Source: Archilochus colubris (Eukaryota; Chordata; Aves; Apodiformes; Trochilidae). From it: a DNA stretch of 64,000 bases. The notes under the pieces were generated by a model that saw nothing but the letters and a program-made list of their open reading frames with translations, did no database searches and was not told where the DNA came from. The position numbers and the translations under genes were made by a program. The stretch covers positions 106,354,967 through 106,418,966 of the forward strand of contig CM041084.1 of NCBI GenBank assembly GCA_023079485.1, given 5' to 3'. Positions 36,796 through 49,300 of this stretch are shown here, piece by piece (position 1 is the stretch's first letter; each line of letters starts with the position of its first letter).

Positions 36796-39700
36796 TTTTA
36801 GCTGTATTTCAGAAGAAATTACAATCTTAACAGATTAGTAAATAGTCTAAAGATGAGGATGTGAGTGACAACTTTTAGCCCCAAGCATTTTATAAATTAT
36901 CCTTCTGTTCGAGGGTAAAATTAGATTAAATAGACCCTGTTGTCCAGGCTGAGATACAAAGCTACCTGAAAGTGAAGTATTTGGTTCAAAAAGCTACTTC
37001 AGAAAGTCTATAGGCAATTCATACTTTCACACTGAAACTCCAGCTTTGGGAGCTTTCCTGAATGAGGATGTAAGATAGTAGCTGAAATCCACACTGGTCA
37101 GTAATAGAGTCACACTTAATGCAGAATTCCTGAGGCTCAATACCATACTCCTTTCTGCAGCCCCTCATCACTCATTAGTTGATACATCTTGTCATGTATG
37201 ATTAAAAATGAATTAATTAAAACTACCATGTCAAAAGGTTAACTATATGATTCATGCTATTTGATTATGAGTGCCTTCAGAGAAATGTTAGGCTAGATTC
37301 CTGTTTACACCAGAACACATGTTCTTTTTTCACTCAGAAAGATGATTTTTGCTAAGGGAGAAGAGGAAAGGCTGAAAGAATGCTGCTTTCTCTCAGAAAC
37401 AGCTTCAAGGACCATTTGCAGGTAAACTTGTGTTGGAATGGACAAGGGGAACCCCACTCTGGGAACAGGCTTGGAAGTATTGTTTCAGGCAGGGTACAAG
37501 GAAGTTTCATGGACAATGGCAGCAGCTTCTGTAAGGGGCATCCCAGCCCTGTACTCCAGTGCTCCAGGCCACTGGGCAATGCAACCTGTCCTTCCCCTTT
37601 GGTGACAGCAGTCACAGCCACCTTCAACTGCCAAGAGACACAGCCAGTTTCTGGCAGGACTAAAGCTGGGAGTGGGATAATTTCCCACTCCTCCTGATAC
37701 ATCTGCTGTTTAAACAGTGCTTTTTGTGTCTATGAGTGGCTTTCATGCCAGGGCCAAATGTGGACAACTGTGATTCAGTTGTAAGATATGTTGTATGTGA
37801 TTACTCCTATGGCTGTTGTCTCAACTGTGAATACTGTAGCACAAGGTACCATTTCAGTGGTTACACACACACACAAAAAAAAACAAAACCCAAGAGCAAG
37901 CAGTAAAATTAATCAACACATTTGAAAGCTTTCCCAAGAAATGACACTCACCAGTGACTGTGGTTTTGGTCCTTTGGGGCCTTCATAGCATACTAGTGAG
38001 AACATCAGTGTTTCATTTGGCTTAGGATAGAGCCTGACATATACTGTTAGATAAGCTGGGCTATATTTAATGTAATCTGTTGGTTTTAGTTTCCTTTAGT
38101 TTCCACAAGACCCTTGGAATGTGGAATCAACATAGAATTGACTACAGTTAAGATTCTGGTTCTGGTCAGTTCTTACTATTTCATCTGGGTCGAGTTCTGT
38201 GTCTGCTATCAATCAAGATCTTGAGATCTGAACCAAATCACCCTGGAAGTGATCAGGAAGAGCCCCATGTAGACAGTGTCTTTCTTTGTTATTATTTTCA
38301 AGCTATGTGAAAAAAAAATTAAAAGACAAAGCATCTAGAGAAGGAAAGCACAATGGGATGACAAAGATGGAGAAAAGTAATTTTTTTAGGCGTGTAGGTA
38401 AAAGAGAGATATTTCTTTTTTTTTTTTTTCCTGACTTACATTTTTAGTCATTGATATGTAGATTACACTCCTTCTATTAAAATCTTGGCTTAGCTTCAGG
38501 ACTGTACGTACTGGAATTGCTACTTGAATGGGAGTTGGGGCTAAAACGTAAGAAAACCAATCTTACATTCTAGGAAAGACATTTCAAGCAAATCCATCTG
38601 AAAATTTATTGACCTAAGTTGTTTATTTTCAAATATTCAAAGACAAAAATACAAGAGCTGCCCCCTAATCCTTTCTTAAGCTAGTGTTTATGAGTCCTCA
38701 TGGAAGTCCACCAAAAAGACTGAAAATCTCAACAGAAACCCTTAATTATTACATGTTCTGCCACACACAGAATAAGAATAGTGCTGCAGCTCTCTGATCA
38801 TCATCTGGACAACCTCCAAAAGCTCCATGACTTTCTTATGTTGGGTGCTTCATAACTGGACACAGGAGGGACAGAATCACCTCCCTCAGTGTGGCTGGCC
38901 ACTCTTCTTTATCGACTGTGTGGTTGATTTTCTGTGTCTTATTTTTCTTTAAGATGCAAACTGTCCTCTTGTAAAGTAAGTAATTAATAACTAATAATAA
39001 ATCCATAGTGATAAATCTATTCATAGGATAATGGAAATCTATCTATTTTGTAGTAATACCAAACAAGTCTTTGATTAGAGGTTTTTAACTCTATTATTTT
39101 TTATTTGTTCAAAATACCATTTTCACACCACCTTTTATATGATTAAATGTTATGTTTTTGGACGTTTTCAGAAATTTGGAAGTAAATGTCTGATTGATGA
39201 TTGACCATTGCTTTTTGATGAACAACTCATTCTCAGAACTTTTCCATTGTCCTCATAGGCTACTGAAAAGCCTGCTGATAAATAGTTTAATTGATTCTGA
39301 AGGACTGTAACAAATCTTTATCAGAGGGTCTTAAAGCCATTCACAAGCTGTAAACTATAGCTGACACTGCTTTAGGAAGGCACTGGGAGTGATGTGAAGT
39401 AACGACTTTATCAAATCGGGATTAACATTTTTAGCTGATGAAACCAATTTAAAAACATTTTGGAACTGTTTCCTATACTGTTTGGAGTTCTTGCCCAAAT
39501 TAGGTTGATGCTTGCGGTTTTCTTACAGTTACTTAAAAAGAGCAGGACCAACTTGGTAGAGAGCAATCCTTCTCTTCCCAGGAAAACCGTATGTTTCTAT
39601 TAATATATCAGATGCAAAATATTCATGTTAACCTTTACATTTTCCCCGACTGGAATCAGCATCATCATTAATTGAAGTGTGACTCACTCCCCTTAGGACA

Positions 39701-40824
39701 AATTGTTCCATTTAAGAGGTCACATCAAGAACATGACCTGTACAAATGAAGAAGAGGGCTGTGTGGTTTCGCAGAAGCCTCTTAAAAAGTGGCATTTGAG
39801 CAGGTGATGCAAATAATGGGAACATAATAACAACTGTTACAATGCCATTAGGCTATACTGCCCAGTTAATTGCTCTTACTCCCATATACCCCATGGTATG
39901 CCCATGTAAATTGGTGATACAAAGAGATAACAAAAAGGAATGAGAAAGCTGTGGAAAGCTAAGATGTCCATGTATTGCTATAGGGGACAGAAAGAGGTGG
40001 TGGGTGTGCATATAAATTAAACTATTGGCTGGTTTTCTGCATCATTTTTGCTATTGTTAATCTTCATGTTTTTTCATGGCCTTTCTCCTTTGAGGGGGAA
40101 CCTCATGATTTGACACAATTTAAAACTGTCCTGCCCATGCTGGGTTTCAGAGCAGAATTATATATTTCAGTCACAGCAGTTCATCAGCTCACATTAAAAG
40201 CAATAAATATAAGTTCTAGGAAATAGTTGTTAAAAAGAAACTAGTGAATAGAAGCAGATATAATGATCAGCTAGGTCTTCTCAAACTATTCTACACTGAG
40301 GGCAGCAGAAAAAAAGAAAAAATCTCCAGTAGTTAAGTCTATATAATACCACAAATTGTGTAATTGATCAAATTTAGGACCAGTTTCAATAAAAGTACCA
40401 CCTTTACCAGGATTTCTGTGAACTGCTGGTCATAGATTTTACAGAATTTTGATTTTCATAGTTATTTTAGACTAGAGATATAAACTGAAAGTGCAACATA
40501 TTAATAAATGCCTCTGTATTGCAGCATATAAATTTGGCCAAACTAATATTAAGATTCTGATTTAAACAAAGAAAATGGAGATTTAAGGAAGTAAATACCC
40601 AAAGAAACATTGTGGTGTAAATTTCAGCTGAATTGCAAACCACTAAAGGCAGAGTTTGTTTTAATGGTTATAATTATTTTTGAGACTTCTCCTCTGGAGG
40701 CAGCTCAGCTTCTCAAAAAAGCCTGTTTCTTCTGTTCTTCTGTTTGCCTTTATCCAAATCTATATACTTTCAGCTAATGTAATATTCAAATAATCAAACT
40801 AATCAACAGGATACGTTGAGGGAG
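36796..40824. other. Unique DNA
   Basis: No gene recognised. The patch 37.35-37.70 kb is locally less AT-rich and open on both strands (105 and 116 residues) without a recognisable domain. An (AC)n A-rich stretch lies at 37862-37885 and a T-run at about 38417-38430. Confidence 0.5.
37862..37885. repeat. (AC)n followed by A-run
   Basis: About six AC units run directly into an A-rich tract. Confidence 0.8.
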
Positions 40825-40965
40825 TGTTATCCTCATCTTTGCATGTGGAGAATTTAATTCACAGCAGAAGGGAATGGAATTGACCACAGTTTCATCTACA
40901 AAGTCTGTGGCACAGTAGGGAATTGAATTCAAGCCTTCTAAATCCAAGGTTAATTTTCTAACTTT
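40825..40965 (-). mobile_element. Ancient MIR-like SINE relic
   Basis: The plus strand reads 'gttatcctcatctttgcatg' followed by 'tggagaatttaattcacagc', 'gaccacagtttcatctaca', 'gtctgtggcacagtaggga' and 'attgaattcaagccttcta'. In order this follows the reverse complement of the MIR consensus: the TTATCCCCATTTTACAGATG block, the GGAAACTGAGGC block, the CCAAGGTCACACAGCTAG block, the AGTGGCAGAGCTGGGA block and the TTCGAACCCAGGTCTTCTGACTCCAA block. The match is longer and clearer than the relic near 11.1 kb. It was made from memory of the consensus, so edges are approximate. Confidence 0.6.
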
Positions 40966-41360
40966 TGACCTATCTAACCTGTATAATTAGTCTCCTTCCC
41001 TGTGTCCCAGCTGAGTGTGCCTAAATATAACTACAAGGTAGTGTGTTGATTCTTTATTTGGTTTAGTTTTCCTTTGGCTTCCTCCCCATTAGTGATTTTT
41101 TATTCTGTCTTTCTTTTATGTGAAGTTTTGCTTTTCATAGGAAACAGCATTTAGAAAGTAAAGATATAAGTGAGCCGGTTGTTGAGATAGAGTGATCCTG
41201 ATTCCTAGTGTTGATTCATATTTGGGCAAAAATGTGCACTACGTAATTTCCAATTGTGACAAAAATTAACAATTGATATAACAGGACAGACATGAATTTC
41301 ACCTTTGCTATTCATAACTTTTAAAATTTAATCTTCAATTAGAAAAATAAGAAATAAAGG
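40966..41360. other. Unique AT-rich DNA
   Basis: Nothing recognised between the MIR-like relic and the pentanucleotide array. Confidence 0.6.
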
Positions 41361-41674
41361 AAGAGAAGAGGAGAGAAGAGAAGAGAAGAGAGAAGAGAAA
41401 AGAGAAGAGAAGAGAAGAGAAGAGAAGAGAAGAGAAGAGAAGAGAAAAGAGAAAAGAGAAGAGAAGAGAAAAAAGAAGAGAAAAGAGAAGAGAAGAGAAG
41501 AGAAGAGAAGAGAAGAGAAGAGAAGAGAAGAGAAGAGAAAAGAGAAGAGCAGAGAAGAGCAGAGCAGAGCAGAGCAGAGCAGAGCAGAGCAGAGCAGAGA
41601 AGAGAAGAGAAGAGAAGAGAAGAGAAGAGAAGAGAAGAGAAGAGAAGAGAAGAGAAGAGAAGAGAGAAGAGAAA
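41361..41674. repeat. (AAGAG)n pentanucleotide satellite with inner GCAGA block
   Basis: 314 bp of tandem AAGAG/GAGAA units with occasional AAAAG variants and two or three phase slips. From 41550 to 41595 the unit becomes GCAGA: nine C residues occur, eight of them at exact 5-bp spacing. Otherwise every base is a purine: 41356-41549 is an unbroken run of 194 purines and 41596-41675 another of 80. The opposite strand gives an open frame of Ser-Leu-Leu-Phe-Ser repeats (41328-41705), which is a shadow of the array, not a protein. Confidence 0.97.
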
Positions 41675-43706
41675 ACATGTTAATCCATACTTGGATTTTA
41701 TTCACCAGATCTGCTGGACAGTAAGATGTTACAATGAATTAGTGTTGAAAGACATATGATTGCAACTTCTATCATCTTTAGTTGACTATGTTCTTGCTTT
41801 CATTGCATAAGAGACTGGTCTGCCAGGACATCATTTGGGTGGAAGAATAAAATATTCTTTCTCAGATAGAATGAGGGCAAACCTAGTCATCTTCAGCAGC
41901 TTGATACACAAGCCCCAGTTATGTCAAAGTACAGTCTTATTGAGATCAGTAGGGACAGAATTCTGAAGAAATATATACAAGTGTCTTAAAAGGTTAATGT
42001 TCTTTCTGACTGAGACCTCCAGAATTAATTCTTCTACAAGCAGGATTGCTGAGTGACCTCTTTTGAACCAATATGACCAGAGAGTCATGCAAGGAGTACT
42101 TTACCCCACTTTCTGTAGATCTCAGTCCCAGCTTTAAATATTCAAAATTTTAGCAATCATAAAATATCCACGTGAAAAAGTTTCTGCAGTTAATTAAAGC
42201 TGACTTTCAAAGCTATGAGCTTTCTGATCTCCTAAAGATCTGAGAGCATTTTGTAGTTTACACTTGCACAGAGGTGTTTCAAAAGATAGATGAACATCTC
42301 ATATTAATAAAAAGGCATAATGAGTTATTTTTCTTTTTTTAAATACACAAAGCATTTATTTGTGTGATTTTTTTTTTCCAGGAAACCACAAAAGTTTATG
42401 AGACAAAGCATCCAAAGAGCTTTAACTTTGAAAGAAAATAAGCTCACTCACAAATTTGATATTCATATTGTTTCTTTCTCATATAAAAAGTGGAAGAATT
42501 CCATTAAACTGAAGAAATATATCTCAGTACTTTTTCTGAAACATATTTTATGTCATCTGTCATGGGAGAAAATACATACAAAGCTTAAGAGGCATGAAAT
42601 GACTGGTAACAGAAAGGCTGCAGATTTAGAGAAAATATTGAAAATTTTTCAGATTTCTATTTTCTGTGTGATGTATGATTTCAGAACAACCTGTGTACAT
42701 TTCAAACAAGTAGAGATTATAATCAAGAGAAAAAAAAAAGAGTTTAAGCAATTTCATAAGTCAAAAGCCTTTTCTTCTGAATCATTTCTAGTTTGCATGA
42801 ATAATCTAAATTACTTGAACTTATCAACAAAGGTTAAGATACCCACATTTGGGAAGAATTGATTTTTGCTGAACCACTTAACTAATTGTTTTCATTGATT
42901 TATATTTTTTTCCAGTAGAACAAGCATGTCAGTGAGTTATAACTGGAATATCTGATGGAAAGAGAATGTGTCCTTAAACATTCTCCACACACTGATTTTC
43001 TTCTCCAGAAGCAAAAGAATGAAACATTTTTAAAAAATGAAATTAATTTGCAAGACTGTGCAGAGTTGGCAATAGTTTTGTATTGTTTTGCCAAAAGAAT
43101 GTTGAGAATGTTGGTTACACTTGAACTGAATTCTGTGATATAGTTTAGAGGCTGTGTTATTCAATTTGGTGTTTAGCTTCTTTTTCATCATCTCTCTACT
43201 TATGTCCACTGAGAGTAGAAATTGCTGGGCACTGCTTATGACTATTTCTTACAGGTATAGTATGTGGGTTCCTTTGAGATATGCAATATAAATCTTTCTT
43301 TGAACATGTGTGGCCCAACAATGCAAGAAAAAAAATAAATATAGGCTCCAAAAGTCACCCCCTCCTGACTTCCCTGACAACTATTTTCAAAGCAGCTCTC
43401 CAGGTCCCTTATCTCATTAGTACACCTTACGTCTCAGCCCAGCAGCTTTCCCATGTCTCTCCAGAGCCCTGCAATGGTCAAAATGACTGCTATAAACAGG
43501 GTGTTTGACTATTGTTTCAAGAGAAATATGGACAAAACATAATGCTCTTTGTTTATATCTTTTTTCTTTACTAGAAGCTATTGTCTGTCTGAATATATAT
43601 CTGATGAAACTGCAGAGCCTTATGCCTTCTTGAATTGCAAAATAGTGTTTTACTTATCTAGAACTACTAGTGACAATCAATGTATATACATATGTAAAAC
43701 CCATAT
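41675..43706. other. Unique AT-rich DNA
   Basis: No gene recognised. The 154-residue frame at 42398-42862 (+) is Lys, Ile, Phe and Asn rich as its AT content dictates and has no domain I recognise. Confidence 0.5.
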
Positions 43707-43935
43707 CATAGAATCACAGAATGGTTTTGAGTTGGAAGGAACCTTAAAGATCATTTAGTTCCAACCCTCCTGCCATGGGCAGGGACATCTCCCACTAGAC
43801 CATGTGGCTCTAAGCCCCATCCAACCTGGCCTTGAACACTTCCAGGGAGGGGCAGCCACAACTTCTTTGGGCAGCTTCTGTTCTAGTGCCTCACCACCGT
43901 CATGTGAGTTTCTTCTTAACATCTGAACTATAATA
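43707..43935 (-). mobile_element. CR1 LINE, short 3' end
   Basis: Antisense CR1 3' fragment. It starts with the tail 'tcatagaatcacagaatgg', then 'gagttggaaggaaccttaa' and 'agatcatttagttccaaccc', then 'catccaacctggccttgaac' at about 43817-43836. It ends near 43935 in the 'tcttcttaacatctgaac' block that precedes the protein region in full copies. No coding sequence is retained. Confidence 0.93.
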
Positions 43936-44725
43936 TTTAGAAAACTCCAATACCAAGATTGTCTTAACTATGAGGGTTTTTTTCTCCATTAATACATTAA
44001 ATGAAACAAAAACCACATTATGTTTGGTTTTCCACAGGTCTTGGTACTATCATACTTTTTTGGTAAAGTGCTGGTGTCATTTATTGTAGAGAGTGGGTAG
44101 CATCTGTCGAGCTAATTTATATGTTTCTTTTCAGTATGCACACCATGTCTTATTACCCACACCATGCGTAATTCTGCTCTGGTGACAGAATAGTTTTCTT
44201 CCCCTTGGCTTGCTTGTCTGATGTTTTCATCCACTCTTGCTGATTGAAACTTACAAAGCCTCTGGTGTGATCAGCTCAACCGCATTTCCATGAAAATTAG
44301 TGCATAAAGAAATAGGGAGAAAAATTGGAGGAGCAAATATGGTGTAGCTCTATCATACCACTGGTATGTGAAGGTGACACATATGGCCAGGTGATCCAAG
44401 GTGTAGAATTTATGTGCAGCCACAGAGATGTGATAATTTAAAAAAAACCTATCAGCCTTCCATCTGGATTTCAGAGATAGCCAAGTTCTGCAAAAGTGAT
44501 TGCCTCATATGGGTAGTTAATTTAATTTAAAAATGCACATTACATAATGTAAGAAGATAGTCCCATTTGCACATGAGTTAGAAGTGTAGCAAGAAGGTGC
44601 AGCTTAAGCTTTCAAACCTCATAACATAAATCCATTGATTTCTCAGGCCTTTATGGGGTGTCTAAAACATTTTCTATAGGTAAGTTCTTCCCATGACTCT
44701 AAAAATGCAGTTATTTAGGTTCTCT
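43936..44725. other. Unique DNA between two CR1 copies
   Basis: Nothing recognised. The flanking CR1 copies point away from each other, with 5' ends facing inward, so this is not an element interrupted by an insertion. Confidence 0.6.
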
Positions 44726-45061
44726 GTAAAACTGGTCCTGGGCTGCATCAAAAGAAGTGTGGCCAGCAGACTAAGAAAGGCGATTCTGTCCCTGTACTCA
44801 GCCCTGGTGAGACCTTACCTGAGATACTGTGTCCAGCTCTGGAGCCCCCAACACAAGAAAGATGAAGACCTGTTGGAGAGAGTCCAGAGCAGGGCCAGGA
44901 AAATGATCAGAGGACTGGAGAATCTCTCCTATGAAGACAGGCTGAGGGAGTTGGGGTTGTTCATCCTGGAGAAGGCTCCAGTGGAACCTAACAGCAACCT
45001 TCCAATACATGAAGAGTGCCTCCAGGAGAGTTGGGGAAGGACTTTTTACAAGGGATTATAA
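44726..45061 (+). pseudogene. CR1 reverse transcriptase, C-terminal fragment
   Basis: An open frame from 44693 to 45061 (122 residues). From residue 12 on it is CR1: '[20 protein letters not shown]', '[20 protein letters not shown]', '[20 protein letters not shown]' and '[12 protein letters not shown]'. The final residues leave the CR1 frame after a small shift, so the true end of the protein is not preserved. No catalytic residues are included. Confidence 0.88.
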
Positions 45062-45330
45062 TGAGAGGACAAGGGGTAATGGTTTTAAACTGGAAGAGGG
45101 GAGATTTAAATTGGATATTGGGAAGAAATTATTTATTGTGAGGTTGGTGAGACATTGAAACAGGGAAGTTGTGGAAGGTCCATCCCTGGAAGAGTTCAAG
45201 GACAGGTTGGATGGGGATCTGGGCAACCTGACCTAGTGGGAGGTGTCCCTGCCCACACAATGGGGGTAGAACCAGGTGATCTTTAAAGTTCCATTCAACT
45301 CACACCTCTATGATTTTATCATTCTATCAT
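44726..45330 (+). mobile_element. CR1 LINE, 5'-truncated copy with RT C-terminus and 3' tail
   Basis: Starts near 'gtcctgggctgcatcaaaag', runs through the C-terminal reverse-transcriptase region and the untranslated 3' part ('ccctggaagagttcaaggac', 'gacaggttggatggggatct'), and ends at the tail 'tctatgattttatcattcta' (about 45307-45326). It is one of the better preserved copies in the window. Confidence 0.93.
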
Positions 45331-46266
45331 TATAAAGCATTACACAGATTCTCAAGCTGGTTGCCCCAAAAATTAGAATTTAGGAGGGTCATTTTTGAAA
45401 AGATTAATATAAGTGACTTCACTTACCTGAAAAAGGAGTTTAAGCCTATGTTAACTCATGCATCCCAAGTTTTGGTTTTGTTGTTTGGTGCTGGATTTTT
45501 TTTTGGTTTTGTTGGTTTCTTTGCTTGTTTGGTTGATTTTTTATTTCCTTGTTTTGTATTAATATAAAAAGTTTTATACAAATGTGAGTGGGAACCCACA
45601 TTTATGAACAGTCCCACATTGTTTCACCTGAAGAATACTCTTCTCTGCAGCCCTTAAGAGTTCTGACTTTTAGCTCACATTATACATTTTCCTAATAAGT
45701 TAAAAATCACCCTATTATCAGAAATCTTCCATTTATATTTACATTAATGGCTCCTAAAACATCAAAAGGACTAAACTTAAGACCAAATTCAAGTGAAGGG
45801 GAACAGTTTGATGCTAGTTTAGCTGGAAACATGGAAAGTATTGATTTGTCTCCACCTGTAATAACTTGCACATTTACAATTCTCTGTTGTAAGAGACAGG
45901 GAAATCTAATCCAAAGACTGAATGTTATATTCACTAAGAAGATGTGCATCACTTTAAAGCATGATTTCAAGACCCAAATTAGAGAAGGCTGCATTGCATC
46001 TGTGACTGGAAGGCTACATTTCTATTCTCTGTAAAATTAATGTCTGGCTCAATAGGTACTGTTTACAGCCAAGGCTACACATTAACAGGATGACATTACT
46101 TGCAGTACTTAAACCTGTCTTTTAACCATGCTGTACCAAAACTTGGGGTTGGAGCAGTTTGACCACCATTAGTTTGAGTTTGGATCTGGTCCTTGCACAG
46201 CATAGGTGAATATTAAGGTGACTAAATGTTCTTTTGTTCTTCATTGCCATTTATGTGTCCATTCAG
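45331..46266. other. Unique DNA
   Basis: No gene recognised. The stretch 45707-46034 is open in both directions for 95 residues, which argues against coding on either. A (TTG/TTT)-rich patch at 45475-45550 gives a low-complexity frame. Confidence 0.5.
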
Positions 46267-46329
46267 CCCTTAGAAATCTGGATGAACCTGAAATTCTGCT
46301 AGCAATTTTTACTTCAGTGCCTCTTTTAG
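46267..46329 (+). other. Candidate 63-bp exon with good splice sites
   Basis: A long pyrimidine-rich tract from about 46229 ends in 'gtccattcag' at 46266. The downstream edge is CTTTTAG|GTAAGC, a good donor. The interval is 63 nt. Only one frame is open, and it has no stop for the full length: two bases, 20 codons beginning 'LRNLDEPEILLAIFTSVP', then one base. No family is recognised. A phase-preserving 63-bp exon is unremarkable for a vertebrate gene, but chance pairing of splice-like signals is also common. The reading starts in the same phase as the candidate exon at 25.2 kb, but that one ends in a different phase, so the two could not be joined directly. Confidence 0.25.
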
Positions 46330-49300
46330 GTAAGCTCATAATGACCCAAGGCCAAATACAGTCAAGCAGCTCAGTTCCACCTTTCTAGATACCTCCTCGA
46401 ACAAAGTAGATAATGCTTTATACTCCCTGTCAAAACATCTGATGCATATGAGCTCTCTGAGGAGAAAGAAGACAGCCAGCAAAGGGGGGAAAGCAAACCA
46501 AAAAGAGTGATCAGAGCCAGAACTTGTCCCCCCCTGAAGAATCCTCTAGCCATCAGTGAAGTCTTCCCTCTGAGGCAGTGTGATATTCACAAGAGCAGCA
46601 CACTCCTGGAGATGTTAGAATGGTTTGATTTTTGTTTCATTTGCTACTTAAACTCTTTATGGTTACAGCTTGGAGGAAGGTTACCTGACTGATTTTTATT
46701 GAATATTTTGTGGCAGGCTGAAACCTCATGTGAAGACAGGGAAGTAGAATGTTTTTAATACTAAAGCAGAGCAAAGCCTTTCTCTCTCTAAGCAAGTAGT
46801 GTGGCCCAGTGCTGTGGGCTGAATGTCCTTTGACATTTGGAACCCATTACGTGCATTCATGAAGAGCTTCTGGTTTCATCTCAAAGACAGTTAAGATGCT
46901 CCAAGGCAGAAACTTTATGCTCTCCTGCCTAGAATTAAAAAAAAAACAACCAAAACACAGCACAACAATGGAGATACTCTTTTCAGACTCTGAAAAGCAG
47001 AATGGGGCTATGAAAGAGAAACACAAGAGGAAGGGACTTGGTAGTGTGAGCATTTCCTTGAAGACTGAGAGGCACAGGGAGCCTACATGCAGCAGAAGCA
47101 GGGATCAGACTACAAGAATATGGAAATTAAAACCCTTTATAGGAATACAGAAGTGTAGGCATGATTTCATGACTGATGCAAAAAGCCATTTGGAGTTGAT
47201 GTAATAGAAATAAAGACTGGTTTAAAAAAATATCCACTACACTGGGATCCAATGAACAGATGGTAGATCTGACTTCCTGCCTTCTATTGAAGTGTCTCCT
47301 TCTTAACAGACATATATTTTAACTATTGACAGACCTAGCTTTTCCTAGTTTGTTACTTCTGTGTTAGGAGAGAAATTAACAGTGTAAATGGAAGTCTTAT
47401 ATGCTTTTTTGTGTTTTCAACAAATGCCAAAATACCTATGGGTTAAGATTTCTGAATCTGTGATGTTAAAGAAGTAGTTCAAGGTGTGTTCAGTCTGCTG
47501 TCATTTATTGTATTTAGCGTATGCTGCTGCTTGTCTCTTTGACTTCAGTAAAAAATGAACATGTATAGAGATGGATTTTGTGGAATATTTCTCTATGTCA
47601 GTTTTCACAAGTATTTTCATACAGAGGTTTTCCACTTAGAAAAGGCGTGTGAGTATGACCCTCAGTTTTTATCTCATCCCACCTGGAAAAAAAACCAAAA
47701 CAACTTTCTGGCAACAAGTATCATCCTGTTTGCATGAAATAGACATCAGATTTATTTCTGTTTTAAACATGCATTTTAATCTGCTGTGGTCTTTTTCGTT
47801 TTAATGGTAGTGGCATGCAGTTTATCATTCCAGACATTTCTTCCTGCAAACTCCCTCACCAGGTTTTGAGAACACTTTTTCTTATAGGAGAAATATTTCA
47901 CACAGCTCCCTTCCCTTTTTCTGAAAAGCACAATTGTGTGGGAACTGATTACTATTCACTAAAAGGATGTTTTCACTCACAATTAATATAGCTTTATTTA
48001 ATTTATGACATCACATAACATGATGAATTATGAATTTAAAATATCATTTTTGGTCTCTGAATGCTTGCCATCCATTTTGATGGCAAATTAATCCTGAAGC
48101 TTTTGGAAGGAAAGTTTCCAGCAGCACACAGTATCAGCATTAGTAGTAGAAGCTCAGAAACATCTCAAATGTTTGCAAGAGGATAGATAGTTCTACATTT
48201 TGCACTGCTCTGCATTGTCTGGCTTTTGTGATTTACAAGATTTTCATATATAGTATATTTTTGCAATTTATTAGATTTTCATATATAATATATTATACTC
48301 AAAGCTAAATAGAATGACTCATTTGACACTCAGACAATAGCTCCCCTCTAGGTACCAGCATTTAAATATGACACATGCCATGCACATCAACTCTAGCAAA
48401 GAAGGAGGTATGGATCTGTCTACCAGTACTCTATGAAGAAGCTCATTTAAAAATCATTAATTTGCATATCTGCCCTAGTATGCAATTTAAAATATTTTTA
48501 AAATATTTAAAAAATAATTTCTTATTGTTTCCCATTGTGCATTCATTTGCTTCCACATGCATCCAGAGATGAAAAAAATAACCTGTATACACCTAGATGT
48601 ATGTCTACAAAGCACCCCTAGGTTTTGCAAAAAACATAAGAATGTTTTTTTCTGGTAATTTAGTATTTCTGATTTCACTAGAAATGATGAAATGATGAGC
48701 CAAAAATAATAACAAAAAGCTAATTAAACTCCCTCATGTCCCAGACTGTCTGAATTTGTTTGGCTGAATTTTCAGTCAAAGATTAGTACTTTCCTGCTTA
48801 ATTTGAACTGATTCACCCATTCCAGTGAACCCAAGAATAGATTTTCTGTCTTTGATTCTTGACTGCCTGTAATATGAGGAAATGAAAAAGGAATGAAATG
48901 ACTTTTACATTTGCCGTGGGACAGTACTTGGAAGAAAATCTTTCTTTGGTACTCACGTTTTAAACAAAGGATCCTGAGAACAGCTTCCAGCTTATTCAGC
49001 ATTACACATAAACTGAATCAACAACACCTCTAGGTTTAGTTTGTAACTGTGCTGCTTGAATCAAATATCTCACACTGCATACGATTTTCTCTTTTTACTG
49101 ATTATATCTGTTATGTTTTTTGTTTAACCTAGAGTAGTTTGTCAGTTATGGGGAAAGCAAATGAAAGTAGAGGGAAAAGATCCAGCACTACACAGACATC
49201 ATAAATTCCATTAACATGAACCAGATAAATGTGGCTCAGAAAAGCGTGGTGAAACTTTATTGTTAAGTTTGCCTTTAATACTCTTTGCAGACCTTTAATA

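Noticed and set aside
41328..41705. 125-residue Ser/Leu/Phe-repeat open frame on the minus strand
   Set aside because: It is the translation of the AAGAG satellite. A pentanucleotide array without stops in one frame gives an artificial open frame.
42398..42862. 154-residue plus-strand open frame
   Set aside because: Lys/Ile/Phe/Asn-rich composition dictated by AT content. No recognisable domain and no start or splice context.
43707..45330. Two neighbouring CR1 copies considered as one element split by an insertion or forming an inverted pair
   Set aside because: They are in opposite orientation, both keep their own 3' tails, and the 790 bp between them is not repeat-like. They are independent insertions.
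45707..46034. 95-residue open frames on both strands
   Set aside because: Both strands being open over the same interval points to chance avoidance of stops. Neither peptide resembles a family I know.
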